From assembly GCA_963666945.2 (NCBI GenBank), contig CAXXRT010000031.1, forward strand, positions 1 through 64,000: DNA of 64,000 bases, given 5' to 3'. Positions 1 through 8,945 of the stretch are shown piece by piece; the first letter of the stretch is position 1, and each line of letters begins with the position of its first letter. The notes under the pieces were generated by a model. That model did no database searches and had not been told where the DNA came from. It was given only the letters and a program-made list of their open reading frames with translations. Origin of the DNA: G963666945 sp963666945 (GTDB lineage: Bacteria > Bacteroidota > Bacteroidia > Bacteroidales > Marinifilaceae). The translations under genes were made by a program, and so were the position numbers.

Positions 1-222
1 TTCAAGATGGAGTCACACGATTTACAAGTGGGTGATGAGGTATTGATAACAGGTCCTACTACTGGTGTTATTCAGATGACTATAAATGAAATCAGAGTTG
101 ACCTTCAGTCGGTTGAAAAAACGGTTAAGGGAGAGAAATTTTCTATACCTGTTCCTGAAAAAGTCCGCAAGGCCGATAAATTATATAAATTGGTTGAGAT
201 ACAAACAGATTCTATAAGATAA
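1..222 (+). CDS. Peptidase U32 family protein, C-terminal end (partial)
   Basis: The reading frame is open from base 1 and ends with TAA at 220-222, so this is the last 73 codons of a gene that begins outside the window. The visible part reads GDEVLITGPTTGV, then EIRVDLQS, FSIPVP and a closing DKLYKLVE. This matches the small beta-barrel domain at the C-terminus of U32 peptidases (YegQ/RlhA/collagenase-like family), whose members act in 23S rRNA hydroxylation or are annotated as proteases. The catalytic part lies outside the window, so the subfamily cannot be decided. A strong terminator follows at 282. Confidence 0.75.
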   Translation, partial: FKMESHDLQVGDEVLITGPTTGVIQMTINEIRVDLQSVEKTVKGEKFSIPVPEKVRKADKLYKLVEIQTDSIR

Positions 223-281
223 TAGGAACTTGCTGGCAATTAAGATCAGCTTGATTTCTTAGTCTTACTTTATAAATAAAT

Positions 282-320
282 ATGCCTCTTATGCGAAAAA
301 CGCGTAGGAGGTATTTTTTT
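282..320 (+). terminator. Intrinsic terminator after the U32 gene
   Basis: A 14-nt left arm (282-295), an AAAAA loop and a 14-nt right arm (301-314) pair through most of their length, with some G-U pairs. The hairpin is followed directly by seven T residues. It lies 60 nt after the U32 stop codon. Confidence 0.8.
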
Positions 321-446
321 GTTTTCTTGCCTTATGACAAAATGACAAGCATAAAGTTGTTCTCTTTCCAGAAAATACCAGCTACTGTGTTTGTGTCTGG
401 TTTTTATTTGCTTTATGCATGCTTTTTACTTTTGAGGTAACGGTAA

Positions 447-479
447 GCTAGTACAAACCTAGTACAAAGCTAGTACAAA
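447..479 (+). repeat. Three tandem copies of an 11-bp repeat (nCTAGTACAAA)
   Basis: Three head-to-tail copies of an 11-bp unit, GCTAGTACAAA / CCTAGTACAAA / GCTAGTACAAA, differ only at the first base. They sit in a 466-bp gap (223-688) that has a terminator at each end and otherwise no gene that I can see. The 11-bp period, close to one helical turn, would place each copy on the same face of the DNA. Function is unknown; a protein-binding array or remnant of a mobile element end are both possible. Confidence 0.75.
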
Positions 480-612
480 TGCTGAATGAGATACGGCAAA
501 AATCCCTGTTCTTTTAGTGGGGTTTTTAATTAAAGTTTTGATAAAAATGCCTGGAAATCCAGAATAAGCTTATGTATTTTGTGTCAGAATGACACCTTTG
601 TATAAAAAATAA

Positions 613-670
613 AATCAGGTTATAAAAGTAAAGACTTGCAATAAATGCCCGACAGTTTTATAACCTGATT
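613..670 (-). terminator. Hairpin terminator of the YfhO-family gene
   Basis: A perfect 15-bp inverted repeat (613-627 and 656-670) with a 28-nt loop lies 19 nt beyond the stop codon of the minus-strand gene at 689. Read on the minus strand, the second arm runs into a T-rich tail (TTTTATTTTTTATA), as expected for an intrinsic terminator. Confidence 0.7.
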
Positions 671-688
671 ATCATTAGGGTATAGTAA

Positions 689-3157
689 TTATTCTTTTCT
701 TAATTCTTTTTTTATCCCCAGAAAAACAGCTCCTGCAAGTAACAGTAATAGTATTAATGAGCTTGCATAAGAAATGTTTGTTCCTGTTTTGTATGAATCG
801 GGATTAAAACTAAATACAATTGTATGATTCCCGGCAGGAACAATCATTGCCCTTAATATATAGTTTGCCCTGAAATGTTTGGCTTCTTTTCCATCAATGC
901 TGACTTTCCATCCCTTTGGATAGTATATTTCAGAAAACACGGCCAGTTGTTCTGTTTTGGCATTTGTTTTATAAACAAGCTTATTAGGAGCATACGATTC
1001 CAGTTTTATACTTGCATTTTCATCGGGATTGAATGCCCTGTCGTTTAACTGGTTCTCAAATTGTTTGTCGATAATAGCTTCTTCTTTAGGATTAAAACCA
1101 TAAAGAGCAGCAATCTCGGCATCGGCATTTGGAACTATCTTGTAATCGTTAACAAACCAGGCATTACCCATAGCTGTTCTGTTTGCCAATGGTGCAGAAC
1201 CCGGGTTTGTGATTATATACTTTGTGTTGAGCATATTAATGATCTTCATACCTGCAACAATTGAGTCTATCTGATGCATTGAAGTTGCAGTCTTAATGCC
1301 ATTGGCAAATTGTTGCATCTCTTTTGAGATATGAAAATCAATCATGTCCTGATATCTTCTAAGTTTTCCGGCACTATATCCACCAATTGTCTTATGGTGA
1401 TAGGATATGTGCGAATCGTTGAAAGTATTTACGGAGAAATCAAGAACCTTATAGTTAGGATCTTTGTCCTGAAGAATAATCTTATCAACAGGACGAAGAG
1501 CAAACTGATTAGTGAACTGACGTTGTTTTACAAAGTGATCGTTGTTAAGATATCTTTTATCTATAGTCCACATATCTGCAATTATAAGCAGTCCAAGAAT
1601 AATATATGAATGCTTAGCTTTTAGTTTTTTATTGTAAACTGCCCATATGGTTGCTGCTGCAAGAAGTATAAATATCATAGATCTTATTGCATCGGCCTTA
1701 AGAAGGGCTATTCTGTCCAGACGTAAAGTGTTTGCAATCATTTCATGCATCTGGCTATCCTGAGGTGAAACAAAACTTCCTGCAATAGATGGTATTATAT
1801 ATACCAATAAGCAAAATCCAGCAGTAGTACCAAGGGCAATTTTCATTGCTTTTATAAAATCCTTCTTTTTTATTTCACTTTGGTAAATTTTCTTCAAAGC
1901 CAGCATTGCAAGCAAAGGAATAGTTAGCTGTGCGATTACCAGTATCATTGATACTGTCCTGAACTTGTTGTAAAGAGGGAAATAATCCAGGAATAAGTCG
2001 GTAAGGGGCATAAAATGCCTTCCCCATGCAAGAGCAAAGGAAAGCAGGGTAGCAGTTAGTATCCACCATTTTGTTTTTCCTTTTATCAGGCATAATCCCA
2101 AAGCAAAAAGGAATATTATAATTGCACCTATATATACCGGTCCTGCTGTGAATGGCTGAGGGCCCCAGTATGTAGGCATCTGCTTTATGACTTTCTTGGC
2201 GTATGAAGGATCTTGTCTGCTTATTAATTTATATGTCTCAGATTTTTCGCTTAAAGCACCACCGGAAGCCCCTCCTTTATAGTTAGGAATCAGAAGGTTA
2301 AAAGTTTCATCTATGCCATAACTCCATTGTGTTGCGTAATCTTTATCCAGACCGCTAGTCTTGTTACCCTTGTCGTGAGTTAACTCAGAAGGACCACGCA
2401 TGGTATATTTTGCATATTCAGAGGTAGTCAGCAAATAATCTGCATTTGTAGCAACTGCAAGCCCTGCGGCAACTACCAAAAGACCCACTGTTTTAGAATA
2501 TCCGATAAGAGTCTTGTTTTTAAAGGCATGGTAAAATTCATATATACCATAAACAAGCACTACAAGTCCCAGGTAATATGTTATCTGAGGGTGCTTGGCA
2601 ATAATCTCAAGAGCCAGTGATATTCCCAGAAAGATGGAGCCTGCTATTCTGTTTTTCCTGAAAGCATAAACTACAGAAGCCAGAACCATAGGCATATATG
2701 CTATGGCCAGCATTTTGGCATTATGCCCCACCTGTATAATTATGAAGTTGTACGACGAAAAGGCAAAAGCAATGGAGCCTATTATACCCAGCCATGGATT
2801 AACCCCAAAGACAAGCATAAGAAGGTAAAACGATAACATGGCAAGACAGATATAACTGGCAGGTCTTTTCCCTATTTGTACTAAATGGTCAATATATTTT
2901 ATAAGATTGCCCTTGTATTGGGTTGAAACCATATAAGAAGGCATTCCTCCAAACATAGAGTTAGTCCAAAGAGTCTGTTCTCCTGTTTGTTTATTGTATT
3001 CCAATATCTCATTTGCTGCACCTCTCCACGACGACACATCGGACTGGTTGACAACCTTTCCCTGTAAAATCTCGGGGAAATAGATGTATGAAATACCAAT
3101 GAATAAAATGATTGCAGTAATGTGAGGAATGAATTTCTTGAATTGAATATTCTTCAT
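689..3157 (-). CDS. YfhO-family multi-spanning membrane protein
   Basis: This 822-residue protein opens with a hydrophobic helix (about residues 10-28) and has many further membrane segments up to about residue 540. A mostly soluble domain follows at about 550-780, and the last helix is at about 795-813 before a basic tail. The layout and the early acidic motif region (NQSDVSSWRGAANE) fit the bacterial YfhO membrane protein family, which is related in fold to GT-C glycosyltransferases and is tied to sugar modification of cell-wall polymers in Firmicutes. In Bacteroidota the family is common and its substrate is unknown. It is the first gene of a polysaccharide-rich region, which agrees with an envelope glycan role; that is inference. 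It is a single-gene unit with its own hairpin terminator. Confidence 0.8.
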   Translation of the reverse strand: MKNIQFKKFIPHITAIILFIGISYIYFPEILQGKVVNQSDVSSWRGAANEILEYNKQTGEQTLWTNSMFGGMPSYMVSTQYKGNLIKYIDHLVQIGKRPASYICLAMLSFYLLMLVFGVNPWLGIIGSIAFAFSSYNFIIIQVGHNAKMLAIAYMPMVLASVVYAFRKNRIAGSIFLGISLALEIIAKHPQITYYLGLVVLVYGIYEFYHAFKNKTLIGYSKTVGLLVVAAGLAVATNADYLLTTSEYAKYTMRGPSELTHDKGNKTSGLDKDYATQWSYGIDETFNLLIPNYKGGASGGALSEKSETYKLISRQDPSYAKKVIKQMPTYWGPQPFTAGPVYIGAIIIFLFALGLCLIKGKTKWWILTATLLSFALAWGRHFMPLTDLFLDYFPLYNKFRTVSMILVIAQLTIPLLAMLALKKIYQSEIKKKDFIKAMKIALGTTAGFCLLVYIIPSIAGSFVSPQDSQMHEMIANTLRLDRIALLKADAIRSMIFILLAAATIWAVYNKKLKAKHSYIILGLLIIADMWTIDKRYLNNDHFVKQRQFTNQFALRPVDKIILQDKDPNYKVLDFSVNTFNDSHISYHHKTIGGYSAGKLRRYQDMIDFHISKEMQQFANGIKTATSMHQIDSIVAGMKIINMLNTKYIITNPGSAPLANRTAMGNAWFVNDYKIVPNADAEIAALYGFNPKEEAIIDKQFENQLNDRAFNPDENASIKLESYAPNKLVYKTNAKTEQLAVFSEIYYPKGWKVSIDGKEAKHFRANYILRAMIVPAGNHTIVFSFNPDSYKTGTNISYASSLILLLLLAGAVFLGIKKELRKE

Positions 3158-3201
3158 GATTATTGTAGTTAATATCTGTACTCTGTTAAATAAAATTTAC
3201 C

Positions 3202-3209
3202 CAAAAATA
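3202..3209 (-). promoter_or_regulatory. Possible -7 box (TATTTTTG) for the YfhO-family gene
   Basis: On the minus strand TATTTTTG fits the Bacteroidota -7 consensus TAnnTTTG and lies 45 nt before the start codon. No convincing TTG/TTTG -33 box is seen at the right distance, so this is a weak call. Confidence 0.3.
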
Positions 3210-3251
3210 GGAATTTATAGTAATTATTGCCTATTATTTAGTTATTAAAAT

Positions 3252-4376
3252 TTATTGATAAAGGTTTGCCCACTTAGGAGCAGTGTGTTTCCAGCTGCCA
3301 AAATTCAATATACGTGAAAAGTTACCATCGGTGCTAATATTTTTGGAATTGTTTATAACCGATTCTAGCATTTCTCCTGTTTCTTCAACATTGTTGACCT
3401 CTTCAAATATAACTCCTCTTGATTTGAGCTCCTGATATGGAAGCCAGCTTCCCGTTATAACAATGTTTCCCGCACACAGATGTTCCTGCATTGATCCAGC
3501 TAAAAGATCAGTTATCTGCACCTGAATAAGTATATCGCAGGCGAGTCTGAAGCGTGCAATAGTTTCTGCATTCATAAAATCTTTTAATACCTTATAGCGA
3601 AAAGGAAAATATTTAAGAATGTTTTCTATATGATTAATATATCCCGGCTGTCGTTCACCATATGTCATTGGTAGAACAAAGAATAACTTGTCTTTTAGTA
3701 TTTGTAAATTGCTATTTGCTTTAATCAATTCAATAAGTTTTTGGTGCTGTTGTCCTGAGTCTGCGTTATAGCCTATAGATATGCATATTGAATCTTCAGG
3801 AATATTAAATAATTTCTTTAAGCTATTTTTATTTGAATCCTTATGTTTTTCAATATAGTCAAGGGCTTCAAAACCAAATGGTGTATGTATGAGTTTCTCG
3901 GTATTAAGATTATAGTATTCTCCGATATTTTTTAATACGGTTGTGTTGCCACAAGTTATTATGTCTACCTTCTCTACCAATGATTTTAATTTTTGTCTTT
4001 TACTTTCATTTCTCCTTAGAAAGTCAGAACCCCATACTGTAATTATAGATTTCTTTGCAATCTTTTTTATATTCAGGTGATTAAAAATATTCTGAATATA
4101 GTGCATATGAAGTATGTCGTATTTGCCCGAAATAAAGAAGGTAAATATCTTAAGATAAAAGACTTTTAGAATAAAAGCCAGAGTAGGATTATCAACCTTA
4201 AAAATAAATGAAGGGAAAGTGTGAATCTTTCCGAATATGTTACAATTCTTTTCGGTATTGTTTAATGAAAAGAGATCTATGGTAAAATTATCTCCAGTGT
4301 ATTTGTTTATATTCTTGTATAATTCTTTTATAAGAACTGACTGGCCATTACCAATGACTAATATTTTTTTATCCAT
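3252..4376 (-). CDS. Glycosyltransferase, GT4-like fold
   Basis: This 374-residue protein starts with a Rossmann-type strand and turn (KKILVIGNGQSV). It has the helix and WGSD motif region near residue 115 that is common in sugar-nucleotide glycosyltransferases. The second half has the G-x-N-A-D start of a second Rossmann domain (about residue 200) and a late donor-binding stretch around SMQEHLCAG. The pattern of the second half also recalls the WecF (GT56) family, so the exact family is uncertain. It is probably a cytoplasmic enzyme adding one sugar to a lipid-linked glycan. It is transcribed divergently from the polysaccharide operon starting at 4547, with a shared 170-bp intergenic region. 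Confidence 0.65.
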   Translation of the reverse strand: MDKKILVIGNGQSVLIKELYKNINKYTGDNFTIDLFSLNNTEKNCNIFGKIHTFPSFIFKVDNPTLAFILKVFYLKIFTFFISGKYDILHMHYIQNIFNHLNIKKIAKKSIITVWGSDFLRRNESKRQKLKSLVEKVDIITCGNTTVLKNIGEYYNLNTEKLIHTPFGFEALDYIEKHKDSNKNSLKKLFNIPEDSICISIGYNADSGQQHQKLIELIKANSNLQILKDKLFFVLPMTYGERQPGYINHIENILKYFPFRYKVLKDFMNAETIARFRLACDILIQVQITDLLAGSMQEHLCAGNIVITGSWLPYQELKSRGVIFEEVNNVEETGEMLESVINNSKNISTDGNFSRILNFGSWKHTAPKWANLYQ

Positions 4377-4480
4377 ATTTAATATTCTCAGGTAAAATAT
4401 ATAATGTTAACCAGCATGCGTTTAGAAAGACTGATTATGCTACAAATTTAATTAATTAACTGGAAGGTGGTTTATATATC

Positions 4481-4498
4481 ATCATATTATAATATGAT
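4481..4498. promoter_or_regulatory. Perfect 18-bp palindrome in a divergent promoter region
   Basis: ATCATATTATAATATGAT reads the same on both strands. It lies between the divergent genes starting at 4376 and 4547, about 20 bp upstream of a TAnnTTTG box. The position suits an operator for a dimeric regulator. The AT-only core makes chance occurrence more likely than for a mixed sequence. Confidence 0.45.
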
Positions 4499-4518
4499 AT
4501 CTTCTTGTTATTTTATAC

Positions 4519-4526
4519 TATATTTG
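4519..4526 (+). promoter_or_regulatory. Possible -7 box (TATATTTG) of the polysaccharide operon
   Basis: TATATTTG matches the Bacteroidota -7 consensus and lies 20 nt before the chosen ATG at 4547. A well-spaced -33 TTTG is not evident, which would fit a promoter that needs an activator. Confidence 0.4.
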
Positions 4527-4546
4527 TAGAAAATATACTGCCGATT

Positions 4547-6259
4547 ATGTTTAAAGCTATTGTAGATTTAGGGAGAGAAATTAAAAATAATATAGCGGAA
4601 GATTATAAAGAAGTTGGTAAAGGAGTATTTGTTTCATATTCCTTTAATGAGAAATTTCGTAACGATTGTGTGGAAATTGATAATTCAGAACTATTTATAG
4701 TCATAGAGGGGGTGTTTTTTAATAAATCCGATTTACTCAAAGAGAATATTGGACTGGATTTTTCTCAGCTTGTAGCAAAACTATTTCTTCAATACGACAG
4801 GGATTTTTTAAAAAGCTTAAGCGGAATATTCCGTGGTATGGTATATGACAAACGAAATGGAGAGGTATTGTTTTTTACCGACCATATAGCAGAAAAGAAG
4901 CTTTTTTACTACAAGAATTCAGATTTGCTAATTGTGGGAGATTCATTGGGGATAGTCAGGGCACAGATGGAGATATTCAATATTGGTTCCGGTGTTAATA
5001 GAAATGCTGCTTATTGTTTTCTTACATATGGGTATTTACTCGACGACATTACCTTATGCGATAACATAAAGAGAATACTTCCCGCATCTTATCTACAACT
5101 TAGGGATAATGTAATCAGTCATAGTGAATATTTTAATTTGACAGATGAGCCTGATCATTCTATCGATATGAAGAAGGGGATAGAAGGCATAGATCATTAT
5201 TTCAGGAAGGCTGTAGATAGATCATTTCAAAAAGACAAGGAGTATGGGTATAAGCATATAGCCTGCCTTAGCGGTGGTCTCGATTCCAGAATGGTTAACT
5301 GGGTTGCCTCCGACTTGGGATACAGTCCCATTACGTCTATAACATTTTCTCAGTCTGGTTATTCCGATTTTAAAGTAGCACAGGATATAAGCAGGGAATT
5401 GAGACATGAATGGTTGTTTAAGACCCTTGATGATGGTTTTTTTATGCACGATTTGGAGAAACTTATTGCTTGTAATAACGGAATGACATCGTTCTCGGGA
5501 CAGGCCCATCTGAATAGCATGATAGAGAAGATTAATTTTTCGGAGTATGGTATTCTGCATACAGGTCAGTTGGGAGATGTAATTATTGGTTCTTATGCCA
5601 GAACCCATAACTATAATCCCCCTACGCATCGTGTAAAAGCTGCGTCACAGAAGTTGTTTCATAAGCTTACCCATTACGATATAAGCAAGTACCCTAACGA
5701 GGAAATGTTTGTATTTAATAACCGGGGTTTAAACGGTATTCTGACCGGGGATCTTCCTGTTCAGCAATATACCGAGACTTTTTCTCCTTTTCTGGATAAG
5801 GATTTTTTATCTTATGCTTTATCTGTTCCATTGAAATACAGGGCTCATCATAGAATATATTTTGAATGGATAAACTCTTGTTACCCTAAGGCAGCAAAGC
5901 ATAAATGGGAGTCAATAAATGCCAGAATTGACAGTAAGAAGATAATCTTCAGAAAGAAGGTGATTGCGTTAAAGAATTTTCCTTCTTTTGTTATAACTGA
6001 GGTTATTAAAAAGCTTGGAGTAGGTGGATTGCTAAAAATTATTGAGAAAAAGGGCATGAATCCTTACCTTCACTGGTATAACAGCAATGAGGATATACAG
6101 AAGTTTTTTGCTCTTAAATTTGACGAGGGCAAATCACTTAATATCGATAAAGAATTAATGTCTGATTGTATAATGCTATATGATCAGGGAAATATATATG
6201 AAAAGATGATGGTTTTATCTTTTTTTGAATCAGTAAAGAGGTATTGTAAAGATGTTTAA
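4547..6259 (+). CDS. Asparagine-synthase-like amidotransferase without catalytic Cys2
   Basis: The ATG at 4547 (570 residues) is preferred over an upstream TTG at 4505, because it follows the -7 box at normal distance. The protein has the two-domain plan of asparagine synthase B: an N-terminal Ntn-hydrolase-like domain (about 1-190) and a C-terminal synthetase domain with the ATP pyrophosphatase P-loop SGGLDS at about 242-247. Real glutamine-hydrolysing members begin Met-Cys-Gly, but this one begins Met-Phe-Lys, so the glutaminase nucleophile is absent. It may use free ammonia, take ammonia from a partner, or have moved to another acyl-adenylate ligation. It overlaps the flippase gene by 8 bp and leads the operon 4547-8939, so a role in amidating or modifying a sugar acid of the exported glycan is a reasonable inference. 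Confidence 0.75.
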   Translation: MFKAIVDLGREIKNNIAEDYKEVGKGVFVSYSFNEKFRNDCVEIDNSELFIVIEGVFFNKSDLLKENIGLDFSQLVAKLFLQYDRDFLKSLSGIFRGMVYDKRNGEVLFFTDHIAEKKLFYYKNSDLLIVGDSLGIVRAQMEIFNIGSGVNRNAAYCFLTYGYLLDDITLCDNIKRILPASYLQLRDNVISHSEYFNLTDEPDHSIDMKKGIEGIDHYFRKAVDRSFQKDKEYGYKHIACLSGGLDSRMVNWVASDLGYSPITSITFSQSGYSDFKVAQDISRELRHEWLFKTLDDGFFMHDLEKLIACNNGMTSFSGQAHLNSMIEKINFSEYGILHTGQLGDVIIGSYARTHNYNPPTHRVKAASQKLFHKLTHYDISKYPNEEMFVFNNRGLNGILTGDLPVQQYTETFSPFLDKDFLSYALSVPLKYRAHHRIYFEWINSCYPKAAKHKWESINARIDSKKIIFRKKVIALKNFPSFVITEVIKKLGVGGLLKIIEKKGMNPYLHWYNSNEDIQKFFALKFDEGKSLNIDKELMSDCIMLYDQGNIYEKMMVLSFFESVKRYCKDV

Positions 6260-7754
6260 AGATTTAAAAAACACTATAAAGCATTCTTTTGTTTACAGCC
6301 TTAGTAATCTGTCCATAAAATTACTGGGACTGATACTTATGCCAATATACACAAACAATCAATATGTTGGTCTTGATGAATATGGGGCATTTGGGATTTT
6401 AGAGGTAACCTCACAGATTCTTATTGCAGTTTTTGGATTAGCTCTTTTCCAGGGATTTAATAGGTGGTACTGGGATAAAAATTATGAAGAGAAAAAGAAT
6501 TCGCTGTTTTTTACTATTCTAACTACAAGTAGTCTTGTGGCACTAGTAATGTGTCTTTCTCTTTTACCTTTGAGTCCTTTGTTCTCAATGCTTGTCTTGG
6601 GAAAAGAGACATACAGCTACGTATTTTCATTAATGATTATTGTGAGTGCCTTACAGATAATTCAGAATATACCTAATACTCTGTTGAAGCTTCAGTCGAA
6701 ATCCGGCTATTATTCGGTAATGAATATAGTGAAGCTTTTTGTGGTGTTGGGCTTTACACTGTTTCTTGTAATTGTAAAGGGCAGGGGCCTAAGTGGTATT
6801 TATGAAGCCCAGCTTATTAGTAGCATAGTATATCTATTGCTTATATCTCCTTATATAAAGAGAAATATTGAGGCAGTCTTCGAGAAAGAAATATTAAGGG
6901 AGATAATGAAATACAGCACGCCACTTATGTTTGCTTCTATATCAGGAATGCTTCTTTCAGCTTTTGACAGGTATTGTATTAGTTATTTTGGGGGACTTCC
7001 TGAAGTAGGTATTTATTCTGCAGGATTTAAGATTGCAAATACTATTAAGGTTGTGGTTGTTTCATCGGTTCAGCTTGCATTAAATCCCCTTCTTTATAAA
7101 AAGATGAATGATCCCGATAATAAAAGATTTTATTCAAAAGTACTCACATACTTTACCTTTGGACTTATAATAGTTATCCTTTTCATTTCATTGTTTAGCT
7201 ATGAGATATTATCAATGCTGACCATAGAGAAAGAATACCTGAATGCACTCTATGTGATCCCGTTGATCTCTTTTGGATTGCTTTTTGGGATGATGAAAGA
7301 CAACGTGGTTATCGGTCTTCATTTGACTAAAAAATCAAAAATAGTTGGGAAAATTATTGTAGGTATTGCAGCAATAAATTTAGTTCTAAATGTTTTAATG
7401 ATTCCTGTATGGGGGATAATAGGGGCATCTGTTGCAACACTTATTTCTCAGTTTATGTTTTTTATAGTTACATACAGGTATGCTCAAAGGGAATACCCTG
7501 TAAATTATGAAATAGGAAAGATTGTGCTTATGATACTGGCGGGTGTAGGTATTTATGCAGTTAGTCTTTTCTCAGGATTTATGCCTATGTTCTTGTCAAT
7601 ACTATACAAATTTGTTATAATTGCTTTATTTCCGTTTTGTTTGTATTTGTTTGGCTTTTATGATAAGGTTGAGTTGGAAAGAATAAGGGGTGCCTGGGAT
7701 AAGTGGAAAGACTTGTCAAAATTTAAAGATAATCTCAAAAAGATAAAATTTTAA
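6252..7754 (+). CDS. Wzx-type polysaccharide flippase (MATE/MOP superfamily)
   Basis: This 500-residue, strongly hydrophobic protein has roughly fourteen predicted membrane helices spread over its whole length. It opens with the family-typical amphipathic start and a first helix around SNLSIKLLGLILMPIY. The size and pattern match the polysaccharide transporter families that flip undecaprenyl-linked repeat units across the inner membrane. The short C-terminal tail is charged and cytoplasmic-like. It overlaps the preceding amidotransferase gene by 8 bp and is followed 3 nt later by a glycosyltransferase gene, so the three are translationally coupled or at least co-transcribed. It marks the locus as a Wzx-dependent surface glycan pathway, although no Wzy polymerase is recognisable nearby. 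Confidence 0.85.
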   Translation: MFKDLKNTIKHSFVYSLSNLSIKLLGLILMPIYTNNQYVGLDEYGAFGILEVTSQILIAVFGLALFQGFNRWYWDKNYEEKKNSLFFTILTTSSLVALVMCLSLLPLSPLFSMLVLGKETYSYVFSLMIIVSALQIIQNIPNTLLKLQSKSGYYSVMNIVKLFVVLGFTLFLVIVKGRGLSGIYEAQLISSIVYLLLISPYIKRNIEAVFEKEILREIMKYSTPLMFASISGMLLSAFDRYCISYFGGLPEVGIYSAGFKIANTIKVVVVSSVQLALNPLLYKKMNDPDNKRFYSKVLTYFTFGLIIVILFISLFSYEILSMLTIEKEYLNALYVIPLISFGLLFGMMKDNVVIGLHLTKKSKIVGKIIVGIAAINLVLNVLMIPVWGIIGASVATLISQFMFFIVTYRYAQREYPVNYEIGKIVLMILAGVGIYAVSLFSGFMPMFLSILYKFVIIALFPFCLYLFGFYDKVELERIRGAWDKWKDLSKFKDNLKKIKF

Positions 7755-7757
7755 TAT

Positions 7758-8939
7758 ATGAAGATATTGATGCTACTGGAGGGATTCGTCAAGAATGATA
7801 ATAGAGTTGAAAAAGAGGCACACTCATTGGCTGCAGACGGGCATGATGTTCATGTTCTTTGTTACGGTAAGGAAGGAGAGTCCCCTGTTGAAGAGTGGAG
7901 AGGGATAACTATTCATAGAATGTTTGTTTCTCCTTTTTTTATAAAAAAATTGAGTGTTTTAGCTTTAGTATTTCCATACTATTTTAATAAATGGAAGAGA
8001 GAAGCTAATAATATATTGAAAATAGGTGGTTTTAACGCTGTTCATGTGCACGATCTTCCTCTATCAAAAGTTGCATATAAGTTGTCAAGAAAATATTCCC
8101 TTAATCTGATTTGTGATCAGCATGAGTTCTATAGTAATTGGATAAAACATACTGCTCATTATAATACTTTTTTGGGAAGAATAATTGGTGTGTTTTCCAA
8201 TTGGTACAGATATGAGAAAAAATATCTGGGTAAAGCCGATTTAATTATCTCCGTTGAAGAGCCCTTAAGAAAGGAATATATAAAAGTACATGGTTTCGCA
8301 GATGATAAATTGATATATGTGCCTAATACACCTGAAAAGGAGGTGTTTAGTAAGGAAAAAGTTATACCTGAGATCGCATGCAAGTACAATGATTATTTTG
8401 CCGGCATTTATGTTGGTGTAGTTGATGTTTTAAGGGGTGTAGATACAATTGTGAAGGCTATGCCTGAGATTATTAAGGTGATTCCAAATTTTAGGTTTGT
8501 AATTGTAGGAAGAATAGCTAAAGGATGTAATGTGTTGGAGCTTGCAGAGCAAATAGGAGTAAGGTCGCATATAGATTTTGTAGGATGGAAAGATATAAGT
8601 GAACTACCTTCCTATATAGAGGCATGTAAGTTTGGTTTTTTTACTCAACCAAACTATAACGTAGAGGCAAATTCTTCAATTGCCACGAAGATTTATCAGT
8701 ATGCAGTAATGAAACGTCCTGTAATTGTGGGTGATACCTTGCTAACTAAAACATTTGTTGAGAGTAATAATTTAGGACTATCTACAAGGGACAGGGATTC
8801 CAAAGACCTGTCTGAAAAGGTAATTTATTTATTTAATGATTATGAGACATATATCAATAAAATAAATAATGCTAATACTGAGAATTTTAGCTGGGATTAT
8901 ACAATTAAAACTTTGTTGGAAAGATATAAACAGATGTGA
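7758..8939 (+). CDS. Glycosyltransferase family 4
   Basis: This 393-residue protein has the GT-B plan: an N-terminal acceptor domain starting MKILMLLEGFVKNDNRVEKEA, with HVHDLP near residue 96, and a C-terminal donor domain starting near residue 215 (GIYVGVVDVLRGVDTI). The donor domain contains VGRIAKG and a late SIATKIYQYAVMKRP region, the counterpart of the E-x7-E sugar-nucleotide site of GT4 enzymes. The KNDNRVEKEA start is common in glycosyltransferases of capsule and exopolysaccharide loci. It is the last gene of the 4547-8939 operon. It converges on the GT2 gene at 8946 with only 6 bp between stop codons and no room for a separate terminator. Confidence 0.82.
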   Translation: MKILMLLEGFVKNDNRVEKEAHSLAADGHDVHVLCYGKEGESPVEEWRGITIHRMFVSPFFIKKLSVLALVFPYYFNKWKREANNILKIGGFNAVHVHDLPLSKVAYKLSRKYSLNLICDQHEFYSNWIKHTAHYNTFLGRIIGVFSNWYRYEKKYLGKADLIISVEEPLRKEYIKVHGFADDKLIYVPNTPEKEVFSKEKVIPEIACKYNDYFAGIYVGVVDVLRGVDTIVKAMPEIIKVIPNFRFVIVGRIAKGCNVLELAEQIGVRSHIDFVGWKDISELPSYIEACKFGFFTQPNYNVEANSSIATKIYQYAVMKRPVIVGDTLLTKTFVESNNLGLSTRDRDSKDLSEKVIYLFNDYETYINKINNANTENFSWDYTIKTLLERYKQM

Positions 8940-8945
8940 AAAAAC

